Source of the DNA: Fervidicoccus fontis Kam940
GTDB lineage: Archaea; Thermoproteota; Thermoprotei_A; Sulfolobales; Fervidicoccaceae
NCBI RefSeq assembly: GCF_000258425.1
Contig: NC_017461.1
Span: forward strand, 682,001 to 746,000
Direction of reading: 5' to 3'
DNA: 64,000 nucleotides
A program made the position numbers and the translations under genes. Below are positions 50,847 through 60,221 of the stretch, in pieces (positions within the stretch are counted from its first letter, which is position 1; every line of letters starts with the position of its first letter). The notes beneath the pieces were generated by a model. The model ran no database searches. It was not told the origin of the DNA and worked only from the letters and a program-made list of their open reading frames with translations.

Positions 50847-51390
50847 CGAGAAATTCATTGGACATTTAGTGGGGCTTAAAGTACTTATCAAAGACACTAA
50901 AATTGCCTCCAAGATCTACATGGATGGATTCTATGGAAAACCTTTTGGAATAAAAAAACCTGAGAGAAGAGAATATAATGAAGTTTTAGAATTGTCATTG
51001 GTAGAAGCCCTTTATTTGGTAGAAAAGGGAAAGTTATCTGTTTTAAATTCAGAAGGTAAAGAAATGAGCTTCGATGAACTTTTAAATGAAGCATATAATA
51101 GGATTAAGTCTTTTAAAAGCTTGTATATAATATACAGAGATCTAAGAGAAAAAGGTTATGTTGTAAGAAGCGGATTGAAGTTTGGAAGCGACTACAGTCT
51201 GTATAGACATGGACCTGGAATTGAACACGCTCCATATTTAATACATGTTTATGAAGGTGATGAAATTATAGACCCTATCGAACTAGTAAGGATGGGTAGG
51301 TTAAGCCATAGCGTAAAGAAAAAGTTCATGCTAGGCATAGTCAGGAATGGTATACCAAATTATATTCTCTTTAAATGGTATAAACCCTAG
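50812..51390 (+). CDS. endA: tRNA-splicing endonuclease
   Basis: Cuts introns from pre-tRNA at bulge-helix-bulge motifs. About 192 residues with the two-domain catalytic subunit layout. The catalytic domain has SLYIIYRDLREKGYVVRSGLKFGSDYSLY with the conserved Tyr, GIEHAPYLIHV with the catalytic His (about 139), and LSHSVKKKFML with the catalytic Lys (about 169-171). ATG 50812 follows GGGATG by eight bases; ATG 50803 is an alternative three codons longer. Crenarchaea often pair this with a second, catalytically inactive subunit; none is seen nearby. RtcB at 30.6-33.4 kb performs the joining step. Confidence 0.92.
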   Translation: MTSDTYPSIKHDEKFIGHLVGLKVLIKDTKIASKIYMDGFYGKPFGIKKPERREYNEVLELSLVEALYLVEKGKLSVLNSEGKEMSFDELLNEAYNRIKSFKSLYIIYRDLREKGYVVRSGLKFGSDYSLYRHGPGIEHAPYLIHVYEGDEIIDPIELVRMGRLSHSVKKKFMLGIVRNGIPNYILFKWYKP

Positions 51391-51412
51391 CGAAATAGGT
51401 AGGTGAAAGAGA

Positions 51413-51901
51413 TTGAGTATAAAGAAAGATCAAAAGCATTACGACTATGGAAAAGATAAGTATTGGGGCGACAAAAAGGGAAAAACAGGGGGATATGAAA
51501 AAAAGGAAAGGTTTGAAAGTGGAATAAAACAAGAAAGGGAAGGTTATGAGCACCATCAGAACCCTAATCCTTTGGGTGAAAAATGCAACAACCTATGCCC
51601 ATTATTTTGGTGCACTAAAAGAGCATACCAGATAAGGAGAGACCCAAAGACTGGAAGAAAATATGTATTCTGCACCTGGACAAATGATGAATGCATAGGA
51701 GCAGCTTGTCAGTATGCTAGTTGCAAGGCGAACTATCTTCTTCCGAATGGTGAATGCGGCTACGCTAAAAACAAGGTCGCAATGGCTCAACCTGAAAAAG
51801 AAGATATCGTTGAAGATATTGAAAAGGAAGACCTAGATATTAAGACCAAGGGACTAATCTCTAAAAAACTTGGAAAGAAAAAGCTAGATGATATAATTTA
51901 G
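51413..51901 (+). CDS. Cysteine-rich conserved protein
   Basis: A 162-residue protein with a basic, disordered N-terminal third (Lys/Tyr/Gly-rich), a Cys-rich middle and a charged helical tail. The middle has KCNNLCPLFWC, VFCTWTNDECIGAACQYASCKANY and GECGYAKNK: nine cysteines, enough for two metal sites. TTG 51413 is preceded by GGTGA. It is unknown whether the metal is zinc or Fe-S. It lies between tRNA endonuclease and the E1-like enzyme on one strand, suggesting a common operon from 50.2 to 52.6 kb, possibly in RNA modification or sulfur transfer. Confidence 0.6.
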   Translation: MSIKKDQKHYDYGKDKYWGDKKGKTGGYEKKERFESGIKQEREGYEHHQNPNPLGEKCNNLCPLFWCTKRAYQIRRDPKTGRKYVFCTWTNDECIGAACQYASCKANYLLPNGECGYAKNKVAMAQPEKEDIVEDIEKEDLDIKTKGLISKKLGKKKLDDII

Positions 51902-51914
51902 TAAGGTGCATTTG

Positions 51915-52622
51915 TTGGAAAGATATACTAGACAATTAAAGATCTTGAGCGATGAAGGGCAGAGAAAGCTGAAAAATTCTACGGTTCTAATTGTTGGAGT
52001 TGGTGGACTTGGATCAGCTAGCTCTGTTTATTTAGCTTACTCCGGCATAGGCAAATTGTTAGTTGTAGATAAAGATAAAATAGAAAAATCGAACCTCAAT
52101 AGACAAATTCTTTATAAAGAAGAAGATGTAGGAAAATATAAAGCAATTATTGCAGCAGAAAGGTTAAGAGAAATCAACAAAGAAATACATGTGGAACCAT
52201 TTGTTATTGATGTAAATGACGAAAATTTTGAGGAGATTATTAAGAGGGCTGATGTTGTAGTTGATGGGCTAGATAATTGGAAGGCTAGGCTAAGGGTTAA
52301 TAAGTTGGCAGTTAGATATCTAAAGCCTTTTGTTCATGCAGCGGTTGAAGAGTGGTATGGTCAACTTTTCACGGTTATTCCTAAAAAGGGTCCATGCTTA
52401 AATTGTATATTCGGAGAAACAGAAGAAACGAAAAAAGAAATACAAGTCGTTCCTCCTCTGCCTGGTATATTAGGTACCATGCAAGCAATTGAAGTTATAA
52501 AGATTATTACGGGTATAGGAAAAGTAGCTTCCGATAGGATCATTTATATAGATTCAAAAAACTTAAGCATACATGAAATCCAAGTCACAAAGGATCCAAA
52601 CTGTAAAATTTGTTCACATTGA
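51915..52622 (+). CDS. ThiF/MoeB/E1-like adenylating enzyme
   Basis: Activates a small beta-grasp protein (SAMP/Urm1/MoaD type) by C-terminal adenylation, for sulfur transfer or protein tagging. 235 residues. It opens with ERYTRQLKI, the nucleotide loop is VLIVGVGGLGS (about 24-34), KSNLNRQILY contains the conserved Asn/Arg, and DGLDNWKARLRVN lies near 117-129. A zinc site is formed by PCLNC and CKIC. TTG 51915 has AGGTG six bases upstream and gives the family-like start; GTG 51906 is inside that site. Relic repeat copy C begins two bases beyond its stop. Confidence 0.9.
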   Translation: MERYTRQLKILSDEGQRKLKNSTVLIVGVGGLGSASSVYLAYSGIGKLLVVDKDKIEKSNLNRQILYKEEDVGKYKAIIAAERLREINKEIHVEPFVIDVNDENFEEIIKRADVVVDGLDNWKARLRVNKLAVRYLKPFVHAAVEEWYGQLFTVIPKKGPCLNCIFGETEETKKEIQVVPPLPGILGTMQAIEVIKIITGIGKVASDRIIYIDSKNLSIHEIQVTKDPNCKICSH

Positions 52623-52623
52623 G

Positions 52624-52960
52624 GGTTTTCAAATCCTATATAAGTTCATATTAGTTGATGCATCCCTTCTTGGTTCTGCATATGGCTTAAAGGCTTTCGA
52701 GAGCAAGGTATTTGGAGAACATGTTTATGCATGCAACAATATTCTAAAGCATCTCAGGGCTCTATAGATTTTATCGCGAAGCATCCAAAGAAATTCTACA
52801 ATCTTCTTATCGCTGCTCTCTGGAAGAGCTCTCTAACCCTCATTGAGGTATGTCCTTAAAAGAACATTTTAAAAGAATGCGGAGAGATTTATAAATAGCA
52901 AAAAAACATTAACATTAAAATATAAACTTTTATGAAACTCAAAACAGTTTATCTAGGCTC
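52624..52960 (+). repeat. Relic repeat, copy C, with transposase-like fragment
   Basis: About 337 bp, matching copy B almost throughout. The forward reading gives LVDASLLGSAYGLKAFESK, VFGEHVYACNNILKHLR, then after a frame change GSIDFIAKHPKKFYNLLIA and ALWKSS. It ends with the shared GAAACTCAAAACAG...TCTAGGC. The pattern suggests the tail of an IS transposase that has lost about ten codons and its frame. It starts immediately after the E1-like gene's stop without damaging it. Confidence 0.85.
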
Positions 52961-53222
52961 CACTTATCTATTTGTGAATACATCTTCTTTCATTCTAAGG
53001 ACAGTTGAGTAGTCAGAGATCTCTGCCCGAAGCCTTTTGAGAGATCTATTGCTTTAGGCTCAGAATTAACACTAATTCCAATTGTCATGATTAGGAAGCA
53101 TTTACAGCCCTTCAAAGCTGATCACTAGGCTTTAATAAAAATTAAAAGCTTAAAAATGTTCAAATTTCATCCTAACATTAAAAGGCAAGATTTTCAGCTG
53201 TAATATTTTTAATAAAAAATTC
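52961..53222. other. Non-coding stretch after repeat copy C
   Basis: About 260 bp of AT-rich sequence before the thioesterase stop codon. It has no coding frame or RNA fold that I can support. The local AGCCTTTTGAGAGATCTATTGCTTTAGGCT segment is slightly GC-richer than its surroundings and could be more decayed element sequence. Confidence 0.35.
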
Positions 53223-53597
53223 TCAAGCTCTTTTAGTAAAACCTTCTCTATCTACAACTCTTCTCTCATGTATTCCATATCCAATTACTCTATCTCCGCA
53301 AATGGCCTCTACCCAGAAAATAAGCCTTTTCCCGTCACTTTCAAGCAATTTAGCAACAACTTTTAGCGTTTCTCCAACCTTTGCAGGTGCTATGTGATAA
53401 ACGTCGACTCTAACACCTACAGTAGTTTCATTATCTTTTAGATGCGGTTGAACACACTGTAATGCAGTCTCTTCCATAAAGTTGATCATACTTGGAGTCG
53501 CTAGAACTGATACTTCTCCAGAGCCTACATGAGACGCAGAGTGTTCTTCTTTTATTTCAAAAAACCTTGTCAATTCTATTCCTTTTTCTATGGGCAT
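53223..53597 (-). CDS. Hot-dog thioesterase, FlK-like
   Basis: A 124-residue acyl-CoA thioesterase-type protein. Typical pieces: SVLATPSMINFMEETALQCVQPHL, with the Thr/Glu active-site helix; ETTVGVRVDVYHIAPAKVGETLKVVAKL, with the catalytic-His region in VYHIAP; and a final strand VIGYGIHERRVVD. This resembles the fluoroacetyl-CoA thioesterase FlK group, but archaeal members surely act on ordinary or dead-end acyl-CoAs. It starts at ATG 53597. It is divergent from the M28 peptidase gene; the 70-bp gap carries both promoters. Confidence 0.85.
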   Translation of the reverse strand: MPIEKGIELTRFFEIKEEHSASHVGSGEVSVLATPSMINFMEETALQCVQPHLKDNETTVGVRVDVYHIAPAKVGETLKVVAKLLESDGKRLIFWVEAICGDRVIGYGIHERRVVDREGFTKRA

Positions 53598-53668
53598 TTT
53601 AGTGCACCAGGAAATATTTATCAGTTAACTATAATTATTTTTTCATCCTTAAATTGTTTTACTGGTGA

Positions 53669-55474
53669 TTGAAAACGATCGAAGAAATTTTAGACAAAAT
53701 CCCCATCAATAAGCTTTTATCTTATACTGTAGAGCTTTCTCAATACAATAGAGTCCAAGGCGGAAGAGGAATTATAGATGCATCAAAGAGGGTTAAGGAA
53801 ATACTTGAAGATTTTGGTCTAAATCCAAATTTGCATCTTTTTCAACATGATGATAGTCTCATGCCATTTGATGCAAATCTTGTGGGTTGGGAGCTAGAAG
53901 AAGGAGGATTATGGATCAAAAAACCGATTAGAGCTTTATTATCGCATACAAATAAAGCAATAACTTCTGTAATAGTGCACTCTCCACCAGGTGAAATTGC
54001 CGGAGAACTGGTATATCTTCCCTCGGGAAAATGCGATAAAAACTGTGAAAATAAGATAGTTCTAACAGATGATTGGAGCGCTACGAATTATTTTTCTTTT
54101 GTAGACAATGGAGCAATAGGAGTAATAGCGTTTAGAAGAGAAGGATCGGAAACAGCATATCCTTATTTCTCAATTTTCCCCTCATTTGAAGAAATTTCTA
54201 AAGCAAAGGCACCCGCCTTTACCGTTACAAGAGAAGATGCTATGCATTTGATATATATGATAAATAAGGGGGAAAAAGTTGAAGTTGAAGGTTATGTGAA
54301 GTCTAGATATAACAACGTCGCAAGCATTCCAGTTATTGAACACTCTTGGGGAAATGGGGAAAACGAATATCATATAATTTCTCATTTGTGCCATCCGGGC
54401 TATACAGTAAATGATAACATTAGTGGAAGCATTGGAAATATTGCAGCGTCTATAGCTATGAAATATTTAGACAGGTCAGATTTAAAGGATAATATAAGGA
54501 TAAATTTTGTTTGGGTTCCTGAATACAGCGGAAGTGTAAGTTATTTAAGAAAGGCTCTTAGTGAAGGAAGAAAAATCATCGGCACTGTTAATCTTGATAT
54601 GATAGGAGAAGTGCAGGATATAACAGGGTCATCTCTCAATTTTGTCAGGTCTCCAATATCTCTTATCTCTCCTTTAGAAGCTAGTACATTTAAATACATG
54701 TTAGATGCATTACCAAAAAGCTACGGGTTTAGCTCTATAACGACATTTCCAACAAAAAAAGTGTGGCTCATAAATTATGAAGTGGGAAGCGATCATGATG
54801 TATATGTTTCCTATGGCATACCGTCTGTTATGCTCAACATGTGGCCAGATAAATACTATCATTCAAGTGAGGACACTATAGACAAGTTCGATATAAAGCA
54901 AGTTGCATCTCTTGGTATAGCTTCACTTCTTTCCATTCTAAACGTTTTTAATGCGCCTTTGAAGGAATATATGAATATGGTTTATGGTTACGATCTAATG
55001 GCAATTGGCGACAAGGAACTAAAGAAATACAGAGAAACGCTTTACTGCGAAGCCGCTCAAAGACTGAGTGTTTCTCCTTTTTACTGCGAAGGTGTCAAGC
55101 ATCAGGCAAATGATAAAAGCTTTTCAATTGAATTAAAAGTCAATGGTTTTCCTTCAATTAGATTGTTACGGAAGGTTCTAAGCAAAGAAGAACTTGATGA
55201 AATAATGAAGATGTTTGAAACTAAACGGTACATGAGGACAGCAAACTCTCTAGTTTCGGTAATATTATCTCAAAGAAAAAAGACAAGTTTTAGTGAGTTA
55301 AAATACATCTTGTCTGGTGAGCTGGGAATAAAAATTGAGGACATAGATCTAAATACCTTGCTAAAAGCGCATGAAAAAGTAGGAACCATTTATATTAAAA
55401 ATAAAATTATTTATTTTTCAATAATACTTCTCAAGCCATATGAAGCAAATACTAGCAATTCTAATATTTTGTAA
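53669..55474 (+). CDS. M28-like aminopeptidase with PA-type insert (DUF4910-like)
   Basis: A 601-residue di-zinc peptidase. The N-terminal domain (about 1-90) is followed by a PA-like region (about 105-215; KIVLTDDWSATNYFSFVDNGAIGVIAF). The catalytic part has metal ligands in ISHLCHPGYTVNDN (His242, Asp249), WVPEYSGS (Glu285), NLDMIGE (Asp310) and YYHSSEDT. A C-terminal helical region extends to residue 601, longer than most M28 enzymes. The start is TTG 53669 directly after GGTGAT, unusually close, so it may be leaderless. The last 64 bp overlap the convergent M55 gene. Confidence 0.8.
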   Translation: MKTIEEILDKIPINKLLSYTVELSQYNRVQGGRGIIDASKRVKEILEDFGLNPNLHLFQHDDSLMPFDANLVGWELEEGGLWIKKPIRALLSHTNKAITSVIVHSPPGEIAGELVYLPSGKCDKNCENKIVLTDDWSATNYFSFVDNGAIGVIAFRREGSETAYPYFSIFPSFEEISKAKAPAFTVTREDAMHLIYMINKGEKVEVEGYVKSRYNNVASIPVIEHSWGNGENEYHIISHLCHPGYTVNDNISGSIGNIAASIAMKYLDRSDLKDNIRINFVWVPEYSGSVSYLRKALSEGRKIIGTVNLDMIGEVQDITGSSLNFVRSPISLISPLEASTFKYMLDALPKSYGFSSITTFPTKKVWLINYEVGSDHDVYVSYGIPSVMLNMWPDKYYHSSEDTIDKFDIKQVASLGIASLLSILNVFNAPLKEYMNMVYGYDLMAIGDKELKKYRETLYCEAAQRLSVSPFYCEGVKHQANDKSFSIELKVNGFPSIRLLRKVLSKEELDEIMKMFETKRYMRTANSLVSVILSQRKKTSFSELKYILSGELGIKIEDIDLNTLLKAHEKVGTIYIKNKIIYFSIILLKPYEANTSNSNIL

Positions 55475-56253
55475 GCATCATTAATGCTCTCAGCTGAATA
55501 TTCAATTGCAGTTCCACTTATTCGTTTTACGATAGGTAAATATTCTGCTAAATCTGCATAACCAGTATTTAGAAAATCTATTTTAACTTTCACAGGTTTA
55601 TCCACAGCTATCATTCTAACTTCATTAGCATTCATCCTCCTCACAGCTTCCTTAACTCCTTGAGCTAGATCCTCATTGAGCTTTTCAATAGATGGGCTTA
55701 TAGATGAGTACCTGCCATAGGACTTCTTTAAAGGAACGAACACGGCCCACGGAGCGAACTTCTCCACATCCTCCCTCAAAGCCTCATCTCCTGCTACAAA
55801 TATTACAGGAATCTTCATCTCATTCAGTGCAATCATATTAAATAAGAATTCACTCATTTTTACTCCATTTACTTCTAGACCTCTTATGGCTGATCCGCTG
55901 AATGAATGATCGTATGTTGCATCTTTCGTCCCTACACCTGCGTGATATCCTAAGAAGAATGCCGCGCTGCAACCTTCAGCTCCAGTTATCATTGACCTAG
56001 GTCTCGGATAGCCTCTAACTAAATATGCATATTTAGGAAGCCTCTCATAGTATATGTTTATCATATCAGCATGAGAATCTGCTACAATCACCTCATCGAA
56101 TCCCTCATCATGGATCGCTTTCACAGCGGCGTATGTTAACTCGCTCGCTATCCTCCTCCCCTCCTCCCAGAGGGGGTTTCCGGTTGAAAGCTGTCCCCTG
56201 TTCACTATAAAGGGCAAACCCTCAAGATCTACAGAGAGAAAAGCTTTTTTCAT
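55411..56253 (-). CDS. dppA: M55 family D-aminopeptidase (DppA-like)
   Basis: A 280-residue zinc peptidase. Metal ligands: Asp9 and Glu11 (LSVDLEG), His61 (ADSHADM), His104 (LGYHAGVG) and a later Glu (about 131-140). The DHSFSG region, with a conserved His near 116, completes the active site. Bacterial DppA hydrolyses D-Ala peptides; in archaea without peptidoglycan the role is likely oligopeptide degradation. It starts at ATG 56253 after GAGGTAAC. It converges on the M28 gene with a 64-bp overlap of coding sequence. Confidence 0.9.
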   Translation of the reverse strand: MKKAFLSVDLEGLPFIVNRGQLSTGNPLWEEGRRIASELTYAAVKAIHDEGFDEVIVADSHADMINIYYERLPKYAYLVRGYPRPRSMITGAEGCSAAFFLGYHAGVGTKDATYDHSFSGSAIRGLEVNGVKMSEFLFNMIALNEMKIPVIFVAGDEALREDVEKFAPWAVFVPLKKSYGRYSSISPSIEKLNEDLAQGVKEAVRRMNANEVRMIAVDKPVKVKIDFLNTGYADLAEYLPIVKRISGTAIEYSAESINDAYKILELLVFASYGLRSIIEK

Positions 56254-56466
56254 AAGATGTTACCTCTTTTGTTTTTATATCGAAATTTTTAATAATTTAT
56301 AATTATATATTTAAGTATCAAATATTAATTAAAACAAAAGGTCCAATTTAAAAGCCAAATCTATAAGTTTTGGATATTGAAGGTGAATGATCTAAATGAG
56401 CTTTTTAGTAAAAATAAATTTGAATTGAAATGAAAGAAAAAAATTTTGTTATGGAGGGATAAGGTT

Positions 56467-57699
56467 TTGGGAAAATTAGTCGATAATGTATGGGAAAACA
56501 TCTTAGAAGCAGAAAAAGTTCTCTCTGGTGTTATTCACAAAACTCCGGTTGACTATAGTGCAACATTCTCAAAAATGACAGGAAATAAGCTCTATTTTAA
56601 GCTTGAAAATATGCAAAAGACGGGTTCTTTTAAGGTAAGAGGCGCTTATTACAAAATTTTTAAGCATAAAGATGAAATAAAGGGAAAAGGCGTTATAGCA
56701 GCGTCTAGCGGCAATCATGCCCAAGGGGTAGCATTTGCTTCTAATAGCCTTGGCATAAAGTCAACAATAGTTATGCCAGAAATAACGCCTGCTTTCAAAG
56801 TGAATGCTACAAGAAATTACGGTGCAGAAGTGGTTCTATACGGCAAAGTATATGATGAGGCGTACAAGAAATCAATAGAAATATCTCAGCAAACAGGGTC
56901 AGTGTTTATTCATCCATTTAATGATATTGAAATTATGGGAGGACAAGGAACTATAGGTTTAGAAATCGCCAGTCAACTTAGCGATATAGACATGGTTTTG
57001 GTTCCTGTTGGGGGAGGAGGCTTAATATCAGGCATAGGAACGGCAATTAAAAAATTGAAACCTAGCACAAAGGTTATAGCAGTTGAACCGAAGAACGCTC
57101 CTAAGTATTATGTTTCTAGAAAGAATGGAAAAATAGAAACTATTGAGCCATTGCCAAGCTTGGCTGATGGAGTAGTAACCAAAGGTGTTGGTGATTTGAC
57201 TTTTGAGGTCATGAGCGAGGTGGTTGATGATGTTGTCGTTGTTGACGAGAACTCAATAGCTACTGCTATATATTTAATGCTTGAAAGATCAAAAATAATG
57301 GTAGAAGGTGCGGGAGCTCTTCCACTTGCAGCAATGCTTGAAGGTTACTATAACAATATGAATAAAAAGATTGCGCTCGTTGTGAGCGGTGGTAATATTG
57401 ACTTGACAATGCTATACAGAATAATAATGAAAGGGCTGTCTAGTATCGGAAGAATAGTTGTTCTTAAAGTATTAACAAAAGATCAGCCAGGAGAGCTAGC
57501 AAAGATATTAAATGTATTGTACAAGTACAAGTGCAATATCGTAGAAGTTAAGCATGATAGGTTTAGCTTAAGATCCCCCGTAGGCTTTGCTTCAGTAGAA
57601 GTAATCTTTGAGGTTCCGGATATCGCAGTTGTAGAAAGGCTGAAGAAAGATTTAATTGAAATGGGAATAGAAGTCGAAAATTCTGAGCATAGCAAATAA
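56467..57699 (+). CDS. ilvA: Threonine dehydratase (ammonia-lyase) with ACT domain
   Basis: Converts threonine to 2-oxobutyrate and ammonia; it can feed isoleucine synthesis or fermentation. 410 residues: a PLP-binding fold II domain with the Schiff-base lysine in TGSFKVRGAY (Lys56), ASSGNHAQGVA (about 79-89) and the phosphate loop VPVGGGGLISGIG. A C-terminal ACT domain (about 325-410; VLKVLTKDQPGELAKILNVL) suggests amino-acid feedback. GGAGGGAT upstream selects TTG 56467 over the longer frame beginning at TTG 56446. The SAH hydrolase gene follows 42 bp later on the same strand. Confidence 0.92.
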   Translation: MGKLVDNVWENILEAEKVLSGVIHKTPVDYSATFSKMTGNKLYFKLENMQKTGSFKVRGAYYKIFKHKDEIKGKGVIAASSGNHAQGVAFASNSLGIKSTIVMPEITPAFKVNATRNYGAEVVLYGKVYDEAYKKSIEISQQTGSVFIHPFNDIEIMGGQGTIGLEIASQLSDIDMVLVPVGGGGLISGIGTAIKKLKPSTKVIAVEPKNAPKYYVSRKNGKIETIEPLPSLADGVVTKGVGDLTFEVMSEVVDDVVVVDENSIATAIYLMLERSKIMVEGAGALPLAAMLEGYYNNMNKKIALVVSGGNIDLTMLYRIIMKGLSSIGRIVVLKVLTKDQPGELAKILNVLYKYKCNIVEVKHDRFSLRSPVGFASVEVIFEVPDIAVVERLKKDLIEMGIEVENSEHSK

Positions 57700-57741
57700 A
57701 TTAATTATTTATATTCTACAAATTCTGAAGAGGTGGAGTAA

Positions 57742-58992
57742 ATGCCTGAGTATTGGGTATCAGATATAAATAAAGCAGAAGAAGGCGTAGCACAGCTGGA
57801 ATGGGCCGAGAGAAATATGCCAGTTTTAATGTCATTAAGAAAAAAATACAGCGATGAAAAACCCTTGAGAGGTGCAAAAATTGCTGCATGTCTTCATGTG
57901 ACAAAAGAGACTGGCGTTCTTGTGAGAACGCTTAAAGCCTGGGGTGCAGAAGTTTACTTAGCTGCAAGCAATCCGCTATCTACACAAGATGATATAGCGG
58001 CGGCTTTAGCAACAGAAGGTGTATGCGTTTTTGCTAAGAAGGGAGAGAGCGAGAAAGAATATTTCTGGGCAATAGAAAAGGTTGCGAGCATTCATCCAGA
58101 TATAGTGATTGATGACGGTGCCGATCTGCATTCTTTATTACATGAGAAACATCCGGAGATGCTGAATAAGATAAAGGGAGGAGCCGAAGAAACTACCACT
58201 GGTGTCGTAAGATTAAGAGCGTTAGAGAAAGAAAAGAAGCTAGGTTACCCTGTTTTTGCGGTAAATGATGCTATGACAAAGCAGATGTTTGATAACAGAT
58301 ATGGAACAGGTCAAAGCACAATTGATGGATTGCTTAGAGCTACGAACATTCTTATATCTGGAAAAACGATAGTCGTTGCAGGGTACGGATGGGTTGGAAG
58401 GGGAATAGCTGCTAGGGCAAGGGGCATGGGGGCTGAAGTAATTATTACCGAAGTAGATCCTGTGAAAGCTTTAGAAGCTGTAATGGATGGGTATAGAGTT
58501 ATGAAAATGGAGGAAGCTGCAAAAATCGGCGACGTGTTCATAACGGCAACAGGAGACAAAGATGTAATCACTTGGAAACATATGGAAAAAATGAAAGATG
58601 GTGCTATCTTGGCAAATAGCGGGCACTTCAATGTGGAAGTTAGCGTAAAAGATCTAGAAGAAAATAGCATATCATCCAGAGAGCTTAGAAGATATATGAA
58701 AGAATATAAGATGAAAAACGGGAAAGTTCTGTATCTGTTGGCTGAAGGAAGGCTTTTAAATTTAGTAGCAGCTGAGGGGCATCCTAGCGAAGTAATGGAT
58801 ATGAGCTTTGCAAATCAAGCATTAATTGCAAAGAAGGTATGGACTGAGCCTAGGCTTGAACCGAAAGTTTACAAGGTTCCGCTAGATATAGATCAAAACA
58901 TTGCTATGCTAAAGCTTAAATCTATGGGCATAGAAATAGATGAACTCACTCCCGAGCAGAAAGAATATTTAGATTCATGGAAATTAGATTAA
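57742..58992 (+). CDS. ahcY: S-adenosylhomocysteine hydrolase
   Basis: Removes the by-product of SAM-dependent methylation, making adenosine and homocysteine. The 416 residues fit the shorter archaeal type. Motifs: [23 protein letters not shown] near 46-70 (substrate domain), [47 protein letters not shown] (NAD/substrate contacts), and the NAD-binding [21 protein letters not shown]. It starts at ATG 57742 with GAGGTGG upstream. Its stop overlaps the end of the convergent ornithine-cyclodeaminase-like gene by 4 bp. Confidence 0.97.
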   Translation: MPEYWVSDINKAEEGVAQLEWAERNMPVLMSLRKKYSDEKPLRGAKIAACLHVTKETGVLVRTLKAWGAEVYLAASNPLSTQDDIAAALATEGVCVFAKKGESEKEYFWAIEKVASIHPDIVIDDGADLHSLLHEKHPEMLNKIKGGAEETTTGVVRLRALEKEKKLGYPVFAVNDAMTKQMFDNRYGTGQSTIDGLLRATNILISGKTIVVAGYGWVGRGIAARARGMGAEVIITEVDPVKALEAVMDGYRVMKMEEAAKIGDVFITATGDKDVITWKHMEKMKDGAILANSGHFNVEVSVKDLEENSISSRELRRYMKEYKMKNGKVLYLLAEGRLLNLVAAEGHPSEVMDMSFANQALIAKKVWTEPRLEPKVYKVPLDIDQNIAMLKLKSMGIEIDELTPEQKEYLDSWKLD

Positions 58993-59963
58993 AAAATTAT
59001 TTCTTTTCCTAAACCTTTACTTTTTGCAATATTGTATGCAAGCAGTGCTACTGCAACATCTTCTACTGCTAAACCAACAGATTTGAATAGAGTTATCTCA
59101 TTTCCTTCTCTTCCCTTTTTCTTTCCGGCAGCTATTTCACCTATTTCAGTAATGTCTTCAAAATCTAAAATGCCTTTTTTGACTGGTTCGGCAATATCTC
59201 CAGCTTCATTTAAGGTGGCGTTTCTTGAATCAACGACAATTTTTCCAATCTTTTTTATAGCTTCATCATCTAAAGCCCTTTCCTCTAATGAATGAGCACC
59301 AATGCTTATTATATGTTTATCATCGTCTAACCATTCACCCAGGATAATAGGAGTTTTTGTTGTTGTGGCTTCAATGACAACTTTAGAGGATTTTACAAGC
59401 TCTTCTATGCTATTTGCTGAACTAACTACATATCCTAAGCTTTCGGCCCAGGTTTTGAATTCATTTTCTCTGTTTTTATTTATATCAAAAATCATTAATT
59501 CTCTAGTTTTGTAAAAAAGAGATGAAAACTTAAGCTGATATTTCGCCTGATATCCGGTTCCTATTATCCCTATTGGTCCAGTGTTTTTTGGGGCTAAGTA
59601 TTTTATTGATATAGCGCTTGCCGCACCCGTTCTTAAAGCTGTTAAGATATTTCCGTCAAAAATTCCAATTAGTTCTCCATTGCTTTCATTAAATAAAAGT
59701 GTAACTGCTTGTATAGTTGGCAATCCTCTTGAGAAGTTTTCAGGTATTTGGCTTACAACCTTTACCCCAATGCCTTCCGAAGGTATGTAAGACTGCATCA
59801 CAGCCCACCAGTTACCCTTTATCCTCATCACAGTTCTTTCAGGTGTGAGAGTCTCTCTTTTTGAAAACTTAATGAGGGCATCTTCTATTGCTTTTGAAAC
59901 AAGATTCAAGTCCATAAGATTTTCAATTTCATTACCACTAACTAAAAGAACACTAGGAGACAT
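58989..59963 (-). CDS. Ornithine cyclodeaminase/mu-crystallin family oxidoreductase
   Basis: A 324-residue NAD(P)-dependent enzyme. A Rossmann site lies mid-sequence: [17 protein letters not shown] (about 129-145). Other family marks: [35 protein letters not shown] (substrate lysine region), [35 protein letters not shown], and [15 protein letters not shown]. Archaeal members include alanine dehydrogenases as well as ornithine or lysine cyclodeaminases, so the substrate is open. ATG 59963 is preferred over the TTG 59975 start, which lies four codons upstream. It converges on ahcY with a 4-bp overlap. Confidence 0.88.
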   Translation of the reverse strand: MSPSVLLVSGNEIENLMDLNLVSKAIEDALIKFSKRETLTPERTVMRIKGNWWAVMQSYIPSEGIGVKVVSQIPENFSRGLPTIQAVTLLFNESNGELIGIFDGNILTALRTGAASAISIKYLAPKNTGPIGIIGTGYQAKYQLKFSSLFYKTRELMIFDINKNRENEFKTWAESLGYVVSSANSIEELVKSSKVVIEATTTKTPIILGEWLDDDKHIISIGAHSLEERALDDEAIKKIGKIVVDSRNATLNEAGDIAEPVKKGILDFEDITEIGEIAAGKKKGREGNEITLFKSVGLAVEDVAVALLAYNIAKSKGLGKEIIF

Positions 59964-60176
59964 TTTTATACCCAAATAGAAGAAATCAGAATGTGGTTAA
60001 TTAAAAAATCTTTCAAAAATTTGTGATAAATTTGAAAGAGAATAGCTTCTTATAAGAAGAAATATTGTAATAAATCATATTTTATAATTAAAAAGTAGAA
60101 AGTTTTTTATAGAGATAAGCACATCTATAATATTTTCTTTTTTTGCATATGTATATATCAAGTGCTCAGCTCGCAA

Positions 60177-60221
60177 GCTTTATAAGCTACTACCTATTCA
60201 AAAGGGAATAGGTAATGAATA
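60177..60221 (+). promoter_or_regulatory. Translin gene promoter with perfect dyad
   Basis: A TATA-like TTTATAAG (about 60179-60186) is followed by an 8-bp perfect inverted repeat: ACCTATTC (60192-60199), loop AAAAGG, GAATAGGT (60206-60213). With transcription expected about 25 bp after the TATA box, the dyad would sit across the start site. It could be an operator, or an mRNA hairpin that includes the ribosome-binding GGTAATGA. Confidence 0.4.

Noticed and set aside
52573-52767. 64-residue ORF overlapping the end of the E1-like gene
   Set aside because: Its first part is the E1-like gene in another frame and its second part is the broken transposase fragment, so it is not an intact gene.
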